A DNA stretch of 64,000 bases from Alitabrizicola rongguiensis (GTDB lineage: Bacteria; Pseudomonadota; Alphaproteobacteria; Rhodobacterales; Rhodobacteraceae). Within the stretch, counting starts at the first letter, position 1, and every line of letters starts with the position of its first letter. The stretch spans positions 434,001-498,000 of the forward strand of contig NZ_JAKENF010000002.1 of the NCBI RefSeq assembly GCF_021491355.1. Direction: 5' to 3'. The notes under the pieces were generated by a model. That model did no database searches. It was not told the origin of the DNA and worked only from the letters and a program-made list of their open reading frames with translations. Positions 52,582 through 61,934 of this stretch are shown in pieces. The translations under genes were made by a program, and so were the position numbers.

Positions 52582-53478
52582 ATGTCCATTGCCGGACGCC
52601 TCGACCGTCTTGCGCTGCCTGTACGCCGCAGGCTGTCCAGACTTACCTGTCCCCGCGCATCGGAGCTGGGAACAATCGGGTTCCAGCAGAGAATGCGCGA
52701 TCGCATCGTCCGTTGGCGTGATCCTGACACTGCGCATTGGACCGCGGGGCTTTCCCGCAAGCTGAAGGGCATCGAGTACATCCGCGGCCTTGGTCATGCA
52801 GTACCCGAGACATACGGCCTGTTCCCGAGCCTCGCCGAGGTTTCGCTTGAGCAGCTCCCCCCCAACGTCGTGCTGAAGCCCCAGCACGGCTATTCCGCCA
52901 AGGGCGTCTTCCTGCTGCGGGACGGAGTGGACCAGCTGACGGGCAAGACGGCGACACGCGACTGGCTCTTGTCCGAAGCCGGAAAGCAGGCCGACGTTCC
53001 CTACATGGCGGAAGAGTTGCTGGTGAACTTCGACGGACGGGCCGGCGCGCCGCTTGACTACAAGTTCTCCTGTTTCGGCCCGCGGATCGCCTATTGCACC
53101 GTGATCGAGCGCAACACGATTACCGGGCACGGCGACCTGAACCGCTACTGGTACATGACGCCAGAGTGGAAAGAGGTGCCGATGCGCCTGAGGTGGGACG
53201 TCCGTCCAGAGCGCGGGATCGCACCGGCCCCGCCATTTCTTGACGCAATGTTCGCCATGGCCTCCGACATCGGGCGGCATCTCAACGTGTTCATGCGGAT
53301 CGACCTCTATGCCACGACCCGAGGCCCGGTCTTTGGCGAGTTCACACCCTTTCCGGCACGGGGCCGAGAGGTTACCCCTCTCTGCGACCTTTGGATGGGG
53401 GCGATGTGGCAGGGCCTGGAAGGCTGCGGCAACGACGAATCCCCTGAAGGCAGAGTTCCTCGGCTTGCCGCCGAATAG
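52582..53478 (+). CDS. TupA-like ATP-grasp family protein
   Basis: 298 residues from the ATG at 52582 (MSIAGRLDRLALPV). ATP-grasp features of the TupA-like family are LKPQHGYSAKGVFLLRDG, DYKFSCFGPRIAYC, and VFMRIDLYATTRGPVFGEFT, the last carrying the metal-binding Asp/Glu pair. Such enzymes make amide bonds in capsule or teichuronopeptide-like polymers, often inside polysaccharide clusters; here it stands alone. The sequence before it is unusually AT-rich for the window. Confidence 0.82.
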   Translation: MSIAGRLDRLALPVRRRLSRLTCPRASELGTIGFQQRMRDRIVRWRDPDTAHWTAGLSRKLKGIEYIRGLGHAVPETYGLFPSLAEVSLEQLPPNVVLKPQHGYSAKGVFLLRDGVDQLTGKTATRDWLLSEAGKQADVPYMAEELLVNFDGRAGAPLDYKFSCFGPRIAYCTVIERNTITGHGDLNRYWYMTPEWKEVPMRLRWDVRPERGIAPAPPFLDAMFAMASDIGRHLNVFMRIDLYATTRGPVFGEFTPFPARGREVTPLCDLWMGAMWQGLEGCGNDESPEGRVPRLAAE

Positions 53479-53556
53479 GCGCCGAAGCCAACGCAAGGCG
53501 AGCTCGCGCCTTGCGGGCGTGTGAGGAACGGGAACGGTCTGCGCGGCCTGTCGGCG

Positions 53557-54654
53557 TCAGCCGTTGAACAGGAAGTGCAGCACGTCGCCGTCCTGCACCT
53601 CGTAGGTCTTGCCTTCGACCCGGAACTTGCCGGCTTCCTTTGCTCCGGCTTCGCCATTGCCAGCGACATAGTCGTCGTAGGCGATGGTTTCAGCGCGGAT
53701 GAAGCCTTTCTCGAAGTCGCCGTGGATCACACCCGCCGCCTGTGGCGCAAGCGTGCCCTTGGTGATCGTCCAGGCGCGGGCTTCCTTCGGTCCGACAGTG
53801 AAGTAGGTTTGCAGACCAAGAAGGTCGTAGCCGGCACGGATCAGACGATCGAGCCCGGCCTCGTGCAGGCCCATCTCCTCGAGGAACATCGTTGCTTCTT
53901 CGGGGGGTAACTGGCTGATCTCTTCCTCGATCCGGGCCGAAATCACCACCGTCGCCGCCCCCTGTTTCTTCGCCATCTCGGCGACTCGGGCCGACTGGCT
54001 GTTGCCGGTGGCGGCCGAAGCCTCCTCGACGTTGCAGACGTAAAGCACGGGCTTCGCGGTCAGGAGCTGCAGCAGCCGCCAGGCGCGCTGATCGTCCTCG
54101 GCGACCTTGACCGTGCGGGCGGGCTGGCCCTGTTCCAGCGCCGCCTGTGCCTGCGCCAGGAGACGGTCCTGGTCTGCCGCTTCCTTGTCATTGCCCTTCA
54201 GCTTGCGGGCGAGGTTCGCCCGACGCCGCTCGATCGACTCGAGGTCGGCCAGCATCAGCTCGGTCTCGATCGTCTCGGCATCGGCGACCGGGTCGATCCG
54301 GCCCTCGACATGGGTGATGTCGCCATCCTCGAAGCAACGCAGCACATGGGCAATGGCATCGCATTCGCGAATGTTGGCCAGGAACTGGTTCCCGAGGCCC
54401 TCGCCCTTCGAGGCACCGCGGACAAGTCCGGCGATATCGACGAAGGTGATACGGGTCGGAATGATCTGCTTCGACCCGGCGATGGCTGCGAGCGTATCGA
54501 GCCGCGGATCGGGCACTGCAACCTCACCCACGTTCGGCTCGATGGTGCAGAAGGGAAAGTTCGCCGCCTGCGCCGCCGCCGTGCGCGTCAGCGCGTTGAA
54601 GAGCGTCGACTTGCCGACATTCGGCAGGCCAACGATGCCCATCTTGAAACCCAT
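53557..54654 (-). CDS. ychF: Redox-regulated ATPase YchF (Obg-related)
   Basis: 365 residues. The G1 motif is [16 protein letters not shown], with [20 protein letters not shown] (G3 region) and the adenine-specific NVEE pattern. A coiled-coil insert (residues about 130-200) and a C-terminal TGS domain ([24 protein letters not shown]) complete it. YchF hydrolyses ATP rather than GTP and binds the ribosome; it restrains the antioxidant response in E. coli. It is often next to pth, but here pth lies 7 kb away. Confidence 0.97.
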   Translation of the reverse strand: MGFKMGIVGLPNVGKSTLFNALTRTAAAQAANFPFCTIEPNVGEVAVPDPRLDTLAAIAGSKQIIPTRITFVDIAGLVRGASKGEGLGNQFLANIRECDAIAHVLRCFEDGDITHVEGRIDPVADAETIETELMLADLESIERRRANLARKLKGNDKEAADQDRLLAQAQAALEQGQPARTVKVAEDDQRAWRLLQLLTAKPVLYVCNVEEASAATGNSQSARVAEMAKKQGAATVVISARIEEEISQLPPEEATMFLEEMGLHEAGLDRLIRAGYDLLGLQTYFTVGPKEARAWTITKGTLAPQAAGVIHGDFEKGFIRAETIAYDDYVAGNGEAGAKEAGKFRVEGKTYEVQDGDVLHFLFNG

Positions 54655-54772
54655 CTGCCCTGCCTCCGCCGACCGTCATCCGGCGCCGCTTCTAGTGATC
54701 CCGCGGAGCAGGTTCAAGGTTTCGCGACTCGGGCGTCGTCCCTATCCTGACGGCTGCGAACAGGAGAACCCC

Positions 54773-55183
54773 ATGCCCACGATGCCCTACCTGCATTTCC
54801 GCGGCGACTGCGCGAACGCACTCGCCTTCTATGCCGAGGTCTTCGGCGGCGCCAACTTGCAGATGATGCGCTACGCAGACGGCCCGGACGCGCCCCCCGC
54901 CTGGTCTGGCTCGGACCGGATCATGCACGGCCAGGTCACGATCGGGGACGGCACGCTCATGGCATCGGACTTCCCGCCCGGAGCGCCCGGCGAGGCGCAG
55001 GCGGCGGTGTCGGTCATGCAGAGCGCACCCGACGTCGCGACGGCCGGCCGCTGGTTCACGGCGCTCGCAAAGGACGGCGCGGTCATCCAGCCGTTCGGCC
55101 CGACCTTCTTTTCCTCGGGCTTCGGCATGGTGAAGGACCGCTTCGGCACCCACTGGATCATCGCGGCCGGACCTGCATCCTGA
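54773..55183 (+). CDS. VOC family protein (PhnB-like)
   Basis: 136 residues. The PhnB/YjdN-type VOC pattern is [41 protein letters not shown] and the terminal [15 protein letters not shown]. Such proteins form metal-binding beta-alpha-beta-beta-beta dimers; most members are of unknown function. CAGGAGAACC precedes the ATG. It is divergent from ychF and 65 bp ahead of the GNAT gene. Confidence 0.9.
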   Translation: MPTMPYLHFRGDCANALAFYAEVFGGANLQMMRYADGPDAPPAWSGSDRIMHGQVTIGDGTLMASDFPPGAPGEAQAAVSVMQSAPDVATAGRWFTALAKDGAVIQPFGPTFFSSGFGMVKDRFGTHWIIAAGPAS

Positions 55184-55248
55184 AGGGTGCCTTGCCGTGC
55201 CGCAGCGACCCTGACAGAACCGAACGCGGGCAAGACGGGAAGGATCAG

Positions 55249-55743
55249 ATGCATTTGCGCAATCTTAAACGCGCCGGCGATGCCCGGCTCGATGAAGTGC
55301 TCGCCCTCAACCGCGCGGTCGAGGTCAAGACCTCGCCCCTCGACCGGCCAGCGCTGGACCGCCTCCTCGCCGCTGCGACCTTCGCCAAGGGCATACCTGC
55401 CCCGGACGGCCCGCTTGCCGCCTTCCTGATCGGCTTCGCCACCGGCGCCGATTACCAAAGTCCGAACTACCGCTGGTTCTGCGACCGCCTGCCCCGCTTC
55501 GCCTATATCGACCGTGTCGTGGTCGCCGAAACCGCGCGCGGCCAGGGACATGCCCGCCGCCTGTACGACGCCTTCGCGGCGCATGCCGCCGCACACGACC
55601 TAGGCCCCCTCGTCTGCGAGGTGAACTCCGACCCGCCCAATCCCGGATCCGATGCCTTCCACGCAGCGCTCGGCTTCACCGAGATGGGGCGCGGCTCCCC
55701 TGCCCCCGGCAAGGTCGTGCGCTATCTTATCCGCGAGAGCTGA
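55249..55743 (+). CDS. GNAT family N-acetyltransferase
   Basis: 164 residues from the ATG at 55249, after GGGAAGGA. The acetyl-CoA loop is IDRVVVAETARGQGHARRLY, followed by VCEVNSDPPNPGSDAFHAAL and GFTEMGRG. The N-terminal RAVEVKTSPLDRPAL block is typical of a subgroup near predicted ribosomal or small-molecule acetyltransferases; the substrate is unknown. A strong repeat element follows five bases after the stop. Confidence 0.92.
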   Translation: MHLRNLKRAGDARLDEVLALNRAVEVKTSPLDRPALDRLLAAATFAKGIPAPDGPLAAFLIGFATGADYQSPNYRWFCDRLPRFAYIDRVVVAETARGQGHARRLYDAFAAHAAAHDLGPLVCEVNSDPPNPGSDAFHAALGFTEMGRGSPAPGKVVRYLIRES

Positions 55744-55748
55744 TCTTT

Positions 55749-55824
55749 CCCCTTCTTCTGTTTCACAAATATCCTCGGGGGTGAGCGCGCGCCGCGCGCG
55801 AGGGGGCGGAAAGCCCCCTTCCCT
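55749..55824 (+). repeat. Intergenic repeat element, copy C
   Basis: The core CCCTTCTTCTGTTTCACAAA, then TATCCTCGGGGG, is followed by the same GC-only hairpin as copy B and by agggggc-ggaaa-gccccct. Copies B and C share about 45 contiguous near-identical bases though 19 kb apart. It follows the GNAT gene and may terminate it. Confidence 0.85.
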
Positions 55825-55905
55825 GCCCCGAACTTGAAACCCAGGGTGCTGGCCCAAGACCCGCCGGCATGCCAGACTGCCGGCATTTCAGGACAGGAGT
55901 TTCCC

Positions 55906-56295
55906 ATGATTGATCATATCGGCATCCGAACCGCCCATATCGCCGCCTCGCGCCGCTTTTATGATGAGGCCTTCGCGGCAATTGGCGGAGGCGAGCGAAA
56001 GGAAGTTCCCAAGGAATACACAGGCGGATTGACTGTTCTCGGGTTCGGGCGCGAGAACCCGGTCTTCTGGCTGACCGAGGCCGGGCCCGAGGGGGCCTCA
56101 TCGCCGATTCACATCGCCCTGTCGGCCCGGAACCGCGCCGAGGTGGATGCCTTCCACAAGGCCGCGCTGAAGGCGGGCGGGCGCGACAATGGCGGACCAG
56201 GTCTGCGCCCGCAGTACCATCCCGACTACTACGGAGCCTTCGTCTTCGACCCCGATGGCAACAATGTCGAGGCGGTCTGCCACCGCCCCGAGTGA
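55906..56295 (+). CDS. VOC family protein (glyoxalase-like)
   Basis: 129 residues from the ATG at 55906, preceded by GGACAGGAGT. The VOC pattern opens with [20 protein letters not shown] (first metal His) and closes with [19 protein letters not shown] (metal Glu), with [18 protein letters not shown] between. This short form matches uncharacterised glyoxalase/dioxygenase-like proteins. It ends 80 bp before trpA, on the same strand, but with no sign of coupling. Confidence 0.91.
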   Translation: MIDHIGIRTAHIAASRRFYDEAFAAIGGGERKEVPKEYTGGLTVLGFGRENPVFWLTEAGPEGASSPIHIALSARNRAEVDAFHKAALKAGGRDNGGPGLRPQYHPDYYGAFVFDPDGNNVEAVCHRPE

Positions 56296-56375
56296 CCCGC
56301 CCGCCAGTCCTTGCTTTTCCCGGCCGCCCCGTGCAAACCGGGGCGCGAGGATTTCAAGGCGAGGGCTTGGGGCAG

Positions 56376-57167
56376 ATGACCCGGATCGACGACAGGTTTG
56401 CGGAGCTGAAAGCCAAGGGCCGCAAGGCCTTTGTGGCCTATATCATGGCCGGCGACCCGGACCTCGATACCTCGCTTGCGGTCATGCAGGGCCTTCCGGG
56501 CGCCGGGGTTGATGTGATCGAGCTTGGCATGCCCTTCACCGATCCGATGGCAGACGGCCCGACGATCCAGTTGGCCGGGCAGCGTGCGCTCGACGGCGGC
56601 CAGACGCTGGCCAAGACGCTCGACATGGTGCGGACCTTCCGCAAGACCGACCAGACCACACCCATCGTGATGATGGGCTATTACAACCCGATCTATTCGC
56701 GTGGCGTCGATCGCTTCCTCGTCGAGGCGAAGGAGGCCGGGATCGACGGGCTGATCGTCGTGGACCTTCCGCCGGAAGAGGACGAGGAACTGTGCCTCCC
56801 CGCGCAGAAGGCCGGGCTGAACTTCATCCGCCTTGCCACGCCGACGACCGATGCCAAGCGCCTGCCCAAGGTGCTGCAGAATACGTCGGGCTTCGTCTAC
56901 TACGTCTCGATCACCGGGATCACCGGGGCGGCGGCTGCGCAGGCGGCCGAGGTCGCGCCCGAGGTTGCCCGGATCAAGGCGGCAACCGACCTGCCCGTGA
57001 TCGTGGGCTTCGGCATCTCCACGCCGGACAGCGCGAAGGCCATCGCGACCATCGCCGACGGCTGCGTCGTCGGTTCCGCCATCGTCAAGGAGATCGGTGC
57101 CGGCAAGGCCCCGGCCGAAGTGCTGGCGCAGGTGGCGGCCCTGGCCCAAGGCGCACATTCGGCCTGA
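56376..57167 (+). CDS. trpA: Tryptophan synthase alpha chain
   Basis: 263 residues from the ATG at 56376 ([15 protein letters not shown]). The catalytic Glu lies in [16 protein letters not shown], with [25 protein letters not shown] and [12 protein letters not shown] completing the (beta/alpha)8 pattern. It splits indole-3-glycerol phosphate to indole, which is channelled to TrpB. trpB is not adjacent in this window, so the usual trpFBA order is not seen here, although trpF/trpB elsewhere is common in the group. Confidence 0.97.
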   Translation: MTRIDDRFAELKAKGRKAFVAYIMAGDPDLDTSLAVMQGLPGAGVDVIELGMPFTDPMADGPTIQLAGQRALDGGQTLAKTLDMVRTFRKTDQTTPIVMMGYYNPIYSRGVDRFLVEAKEAGIDGLIVVDLPPEEDEELCLPAQKAGLNFIRLATPTTDAKRLPKVLQNTSGFVYYVSITGITGAAAAQAAEVAPEVARIKAATDLPVIVGFGISTPDSAKAIATIADGCVVGSAIVKEIGAGKAPAEVLAQVAALAQGAHSA

Positions 57168-57261
57168 CACGCGGCCCCCGCGGGCCTTGAGTGACCGGCC
57201 CGGCTTGCCTTTCCCGAGCGTCCTGCGCAGCATGACTCTGCGGCAAGCGGGGGATTTTTGC

Positions 57262-57840
57262 ATGACCAAGGGGCGGCTCGAAGCATTCTCGGACGGAGTC
57301 CTGGCGATCATCATCACCATCATGGTGCTGGAACTGAGGGTGCCGGAGGAATACAATCTGGAAGCTCTGCGGCAGCTCCTCCCGATCTTCCTCGCCTATG
57401 TGCTGTCCTTTGCGAATGTCGGCATCTACTGGAACAATCACCACCACATGTTTCACGCCGTAAAGCATGTCGGCGGCTGGGTGCTCTGGGCCAACCTGCA
57501 TCTTCTGTTCTGGCTGTCGCTCATGCCCTTCGCTACAGGCTTTATGGAGGAGAGCGGCTTTCAACCAATTCCCGTGGCCGTCTACGGCTTCGACCTGCTG
57601 ATGTGTGCGGTGGCCTACACGCTGCTCGTCATGTCGCTCCTGGCAGAGCATGGCCGCAACTCCGACTTTGCCAAGGCACTCGGATCGGACCGCAAGGGGA
57701 AGATATCGCTCCTTGCCTATGTCGTGTCGGTGCCCATGGCCTTTGTGAACGTCTGGATTTCGCTGGCGCTCATCCTTGCTGTCGCCCTGATCTGGATCGT
57801 GCCCGACCGCCGCTTTGCTCGCCCGCCGGAAGCCGCATGA
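57262..57840 (+). CDS. TMEM175 family potassium channel-like protein (DUF1211)
   Basis: 192 residues from the ATG at 57262 (MTKGRLEAFSDGVLAIIITI), the characteristic pore-helix start of TMEM175 proteins (RxxxFSDGxxAI). Six hydrophobic segments follow, including YWNNHHHMFHAV, and a short polar tail. Bacterial members form tetrameric K+-permeable channels lacking the canonical TVGYG filter. An upstream in-frame ATG at 57232 is possible but breaks the family start. It follows trpA by about 95 bp. Confidence 0.9.
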   Translation: MTKGRLEAFSDGVLAIIITIMVLELRVPEEYNLEALRQLLPIFLAYVLSFANVGIYWNNHHHMFHAVKHVGGWVLWANLHLLFWLSLMPFATGFMEESGFQPIPVAVYGFDLLMCAVAYTLLVMSLLAEHGRNSDFAKALGSDRKGKISLLAYVVSVPMAFVNVWISLALILAVALIWIVPDRRFARPPEAA

Positions 57841-57902
57841 CCGGATTGCAGACGTTCGGCAGAATTGGTAAAAAAAAATGACCAGTATCATCGGAGAGCG
57901 CC

Positions 57903-59066
57903 TTGACGATCATCACCTGCATTGACGACCTCAAGCGGCTGCACCGCAGGCGCGTGCCGAAGATGTTCTGGGACTATGCCGAGAGCGGCAGTTACACTGA
58001 GCAGACTTTCCGCGAGAATTGCAGCGATTTCAGCAAGATCCGGCTCCGCCAGCGGGTCGCCGTCGACATGTCGGACCGAAAGCTTGCGACCGAGATGATC
58101 GGCCAGCCGGTCACGATGCCCGTTGCGCTGGCGCCCGTGGGCTCGACCGGGATGCAATGGGCGGATGGCGAGATCAAGGCGGCGCGGGCTGCCGAGAAGT
58201 TCGGCGTGCCGTTCACGCTTTCGACGATGTCGATCTGCTCGATCGAGGATGTGGCCGCCAATACGGCAAAGCCCTTCTGGTTCCAGCTCTATGTCATGCG
58301 CGACGAGGATTTTGTCGACGAGATGATCGAGCGGGCCAAGCGCGCACGTTGCTCGGCGCTGGTCCTGACGCTGGATCTCCAGATCCTCGGCCAGCGTCAC
58401 AAGGACATAAAGAACGGACTGTCCGCGCCGCCGAAGCTGACCCTTCCCAACATCCTGAACATGATGACGAAGCCGCGCTGGTGCATGGGGATGCTCGGCA
58501 CCAAGCGGCGCAGCTTCGGCAACATCGTCGGCCATGTGAAGAACGTGGGCGACCTTGCCTCGCTGTCGAGCTGGACCAACGAGCAGTTCGACCCGCAGCT
58601 CGACTGGAAGAAGATCGCCCGCATCCGCGACCAGTGGGGCGGCAAGATGATCCTCAAGGGCATCCTCGACCCTGACGATGCCCGGATGGCGGCCGATTTC
58701 GGTGCCGACGCCATCGTGGTGTCGAACCATGGCGGGCGGCAGTTGGACGGAGCACTGTCCTCGATCCGGATGCTGCCCCAGATCGTCCGTGCGGTGGGCG
58801 ACCAGGTGGAGATCCATGTCGACGGTGGCATCCGGTCCGGCCAGGACGTGCTCAAGGCAATAGGCATGGGGGCGAAATCCACCTTCATCGGCCGCAGCTT
58901 CATCTATGGTCTTGGCGCCATGGGCGAAGAAGGCGTGACACAGGCACTCGAGGTGATCCGCAAGGAGATGGACATCACCATGGCACTGTGCGGCGAACGT
59001 GACATTCGGAACTTCGGCCGGCACAACCTGCTGGTGCCGGCGGATTTCGAGGGAGTCTGGGCCTAG
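57903..59066 (+). CDS. lldD: FMN-dependent L-lactate dehydrogenase (alpha-hydroxy acid oxidase family)
   Basis: 387 residues. The TTG at 57903 gives MTIITCIDDLKRLHRRRVPK, the usual LldD start, and GGAG lies upstream; the ATG at 57878 is out of frame. Key blocks are FTLSTMSICSIEDVAA, LTLDLQILGQRHKDIKNG, VVSNHGGRQLDGA (catalytic His and Arg) and HVDGGIRSGQDVLKAIGMG (FMN phosphate). It oxidises lactate to pyruvate at the membrane, feeding the quinone pool. No lactate permease is beside it; an MFS gene converges from the right. Confidence 0.93.
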   Translation: MTIITCIDDLKRLHRRRVPKMFWDYAESGSYTEQTFRENCSDFSKIRLRQRVAVDMSDRKLATEMIGQPVTMPVALAPVGSTGMQWADGEIKAARAAEKFGVPFTLSTMSICSIEDVAANTAKPFWFQLYVMRDEDFVDEMIERAKRARCSALVLTLDLQILGQRHKDIKNGLSAPPKLTLPNILNMMTKPRWCMGMLGTKRRSFGNIVGHVKNVGDLASLSSWTNEQFDPQLDWKKIARIRDQWGGKMILKGILDPDDARMAADFGADAIVVSNHGGRQLDGALSSIRMLPQIVRAVGDQVEIHVDGGIRSGQDVLKAIGMGAKSTFIGRSFIYGLGAMGEEGVTQALEVIRKEMDITMALCGERDIRNFGRHNLLVPADFEGVWA

Positions 59067-59089
59067 GGCTGGATCGGTCGAAGCGCGTC

Positions 59090-60247
59090 TCAGGCGGCGA
59101 CGGTCGAGCGGTTCCGCTCCATCACCGCCACAAGCGCCAGCACGGTCAGCAGCATGACGGTTGCGAAGACGAAAGCGGCCCGCAGACCGAACGATCCAGC
59201 AAGAAAGCCGAGCATCGGCGGGCCAAAGAAGTAGCCGAAGTAACCAAGAAGCGTGGCCCGCGCGACAGCGCGCGCCCGTGCATCGGGGCGCGCAAGGCGA
59301 CCGACCAGCGAAAAGGCGGTGGGCGCAATGACGGAAGATCCGACCCCCATCACGATGAAGCCGGCATAGGCCATCGCCGGGCTGACGGCCATGGCCGCCA
59401 CCATCGCCCCGACGGCAGATATCACCGCACCGGCCCGCAGCAGGAACAAGGGACTTGTCCGCGTAACCAGTCCCTGCCCTGCCAACCGCGCAAAGCCCAT
59501 GGTCAGCGCCAGCGCCGCCGGCCCCATTGACCCTTGGGCGGGCGAGCCGTGCAGCGTCTTCTCGATATGCAGCGCCGACCAGTTCTCGGCCGCATTCTCG
59601 GTCATGAAGGCGATGAGTACGATCGCCCCGCCGATGATTGGCACAAGTCCAAGACCGCCATGGCGACCGTCCTTCGGCTTTTTCAGCCCGTGGATGGTGC
59701 CGTCCCGCTCGAAGGTCGCAAATGCCAAAAGCAGCGCGACAAGCGCCATCGTTCCCATGACCCAGGCGGGGGACCACTGGGCAGACCGGAGGACGCCCGT
59801 CCCGATTGCGGCGCCGGCATAACCGAAGGAATAGGCGGCATGGCTGAGGTTCATCAGCTGGACATCGCGACTGTTCTCGATATCGGCGACGCGCGCATTC
59901 ATCAGCACGTCGGTGAGGCCGGTCGCGGCACCGCAGGCCATCATCGCCAGCGGGAACAGCCAAAGCGCATGAACGTGCCCCGGCAGGGCAAAGGCAAGCG
60001 CCATCGCGATGGCGGCAACAGGAAGCGCCACCCGGCCGAATGCGACACCCGCCGCCGGGGCTATGAGCATCGCAAGAACCGCAGCTATCGGCGTCATCAG
60101 CATCAGGAAGCCAAGCTGGCTTTCATCGACGCCAAGCTGCGCCTTGATATCCGGCAGGACCGCTGCATAGGTGCCCCAGACCACGCCCATGGCAGCGAAG
60201 GCGGCCACGGCCGGACGTGCGACCTTGAGGGTGGTAAGGGCTGACAT
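59090..60247 (-). CDS. MFS transporter
   Basis: 385 residues from the ATG at 60247 (MSALTTLKVARPAVAAF), with twelve hydrophobic segments. The FAAMGVVWGTYAAVLPDIKA opening and the DARARAVARATLLGYFGYFFGPPMLG block place it with fucose-permease/YbjJ-like MFS proteins that are sugar or drug exporters; the substrate is unknown. It is convergent with lldD and divergent from rplY (200 bp), and its 5' region overlaps the presumed rplY promoter area. Confidence 0.9.
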   Translation of the reverse strand: MSALTTLKVARPAVAAFAAMGVVWGTYAAVLPDIKAQLGVDESQLGFLMLMTPIAAVLAMLIAPAAGVAFGRVALPVAAIAMALAFALPGHVHALWLFPLAMMACGAATGLTDVLMNARVADIENSRDVQLMNLSHAAYSFGYAGAAIGTGVLRSAQWSPAWVMGTMALVALLLAFATFERDGTIHGLKKPKDGRHGGLGLVPIIGGAIVLIAFMTENAAENWSALHIEKTLHGSPAQGSMGPAALALTMGFARLAGQGLVTRTSPLFLLRAGAVISAVGAMVAAMAVSPAMAYAGFIVMGVGSSVIAPTAFSLVGRLARPDARARAVARATLLGYFGYFFGPPMLGFLAGSFGLRAAFVFATVMLLTVLALVAVMERNRSTVAA

Positions 60248-60446
60248 GGGAACTCCGTCTTCGCGGCGATAGGTAGCGGGGGTCCCGCAATCCGGCAAGT
60301 CTGGCCCCGACACGGCCCGTCCTGACGGCGACGGCGTATGCGAATGGCGCGATTTCCGCTTTCCAAGGTGACGAATCCCCGCTATAGGCCCCCGGTCGCG
60401 CCGCACACCCTTGGAGGGCGGCGGACCTAACATATGGAGAACCTCT

Positions 60447-61040
60447 ATGGCTCGTGAGATCCCGGATCTTATGGTCGAGGTACGGACGGGGACAGGCAAG
60501 GGGGCCGCCCGTCAAGCCCGTCGCGAGGGCTACGTACCTGGCATCATCTATGGCGACGGCAAGGAGCCGACGCCGATCAAGGTGAACTACAACACCCTTC
60601 TGAAGCGTCTGAAAGCCGGCCGTTTCCTGTCGACCCTGATCAACCTCAAGGTCGAAGGCCAGCCCGACACGCATGTCATCTGCCGTGGCGTCCAGCGCGA
60701 CGTGGTGAAAGACCTGCCGACGCATATCGACTTCATGCGCCTGCATGACGAAAGCCGGATCAACCTGTTCATCCACGTCGACTTCATCAACCACGAAGCG
60801 GCCCCGGGCATCAAGCGCGGCGGCACCCTGACCGTGGTTCGTCCCGAAGTCGAACTCGAAGTGGTTGCGTCGGACATCCCGGACCACATCACCGTGGACC
60901 TGACCGGCAAGCAGATCGGCGACGTCATCCACATCAACGACGTGGCCCTGCCCTCCGGCGCGAAACCGACGATCGAGCGGAACTTCGTGATCGCCAACAT
61001 CTCGGCCCCGTCGGGCCTGGTGGCGGCCGACGCCGAGTAA
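60447..61040 (+). CDS. rplY: 50S ribosomal protein L25 (general stress protein Ctc type)
   Basis: 197 residues from the ATG at 60447 ([19 protein letters not shown]). The N-terminal L25 domain binds 5S rRNA ([20 protein letters not shown]), and a beta-rich TL5/Ctc C-terminal domain (about 100-190, with [20 protein letters not shown]) makes it the long form. TTTCCA-17 bp-TATAGG at 60360-60388 is a possible promoter. A clear terminator follows at 61061. It is commonly paired with pth, as here. Confidence 0.96.
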   Translation: MAREIPDLMVEVRTGTGKGAARQARREGYVPGIIYGDGKEPTPIKVNYNTLLKRLKAGRFLSTLINLKVEGQPDTHVICRGVQRDVVKDLPTHIDFMRLHDESRINLFIHVDFINHEAAPGIKRGGTLTVVRPEVELEVVASDIPDHITVDLTGKQIGDVIHINDVALPSGAKPTIERNFVIANISAPSGLVAADAE

Positions 61041-61060
61041 TCACCGCTCAGGCGGAACCG

Positions 61061-61098
61061 GGGCGCGGCGGGGAAACCCGACCGCGCCCTTTCCTTTT
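61061..61098 (+). terminator. Intrinsic terminator after rplY
   Basis: gggcgcggcggg pairs with cccgaccgcgccc (a small bulge) across a GAAA loop, then TTTCCTTTT. It separates rplY from pth, though readthrough is possible. Confidence 0.85.
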
Positions 61099-61178
61099 GC
61101 AACGCGCGCCTTGCGCGCGTGCCCTGGCAAGGCTACCTCCAGAAGCGAAACCGCCCCCTTGGACGGAAGACCCCTGCG

Positions 61179-61868
61179 ATGAAGCTCTTCGTCGGCCTCG
61201 GCAATCCGGGCGCCAAGTACACCGGCAACCGGCACAATATCGGCTTCATGGCCGTGGACCGGATCGCGGCCGACCACGGATTTGGTCCGTGGCGGAAGGG
61301 CTTTCAGGGGCTGGTCAGCGAAGGGCGGCTTGGCAGCGAAAAGGTCATCCTTCTCAAGCCCGAGACCTTCATGAACCTGTCCGGCCAGTCCGTCGGCGAA
61401 GCGCTGCGCTTCTACAAGCTGACGCCGGCCGACGTGACGGTCTTTCATGACGAGCTTGACCTCGCTCCTGCCAAGGTGCGTGTGAAGCAATCGGGCGGCC
61501 ATGCCGGGCATAACGGCTTGCGCTCAATTCACGCCCATATCGGCGAGGCTTATGGTCGTGTGCGGCTTGGCATCGGGCATCCGGGGCACAAGGACGCGGT
61601 TGCGTCCTATGTCCTGCACGATTTCGCCAAGTCCGATCAGGACTGGCTCGACGCCGTGTTGCGCGGGGTCTCGGATGGCGCGGTGGCGCTGGCCGAGGGC
61701 GATGGCCCCCGTTTTCTGAACTCGGTCGCGCTGCGAACGGCCCCGCCCCGATCTTCCACCGGGATGCAGGCGGCGGCCTCTGCTTCCAAGCCCGAACCCA
61801 AACCCAAACCGGAGCCTGAGCCGGATACCCGGAACGCGCTGCAGCGTCTGGCCGACCGCTTCCGCTGA
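61179..61868 (+). CDS. pth: Peptidyl-tRNA hydrolase with low-complexity C-terminal extension
   Basis: 229 residues from the ATG at 61179 ([20 protein letters not shown]). Pth motifs are [20 protein letters not shown] (catalytic His in RHN), [30 protein letters not shown] and [13 protein letters not shown]. It frees tRNA from stalled peptidyl-tRNA. Beyond the roughly 190-residue core lies a tail with alternating Pro and Lys/Glu (about residues 205-220) ending in [13 protein letters not shown], a short helix. Downstream the ChaA gene begins 66 bp later. Confidence 0.96.
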   Translation: MKLFVGLGNPGAKYTGNRHNIGFMAVDRIAADHGFGPWRKGFQGLVSEGRLGSEKVILLKPETFMNLSGQSVGEALRFYKLTPADVTVFHDELDLAPAKVRVKQSGGHAGHNGLRSIHAHIGEAYGRVRLGIGHPGHKDAVASYVLHDFAKSDQDWLDAVLRGVSDGAVALAEGDGPRFLNSVALRTAPPRSSTGMQAAASASKPEPKPKPEPEPDTRNALQRLADRFR

Positions 61869-61934
61869 ACCGCCATTGACCTTGGTTCGCCGGTTGCGCA
61901 CGTTTGCCGGGCAGGATGGACGGAGGGACACCGC

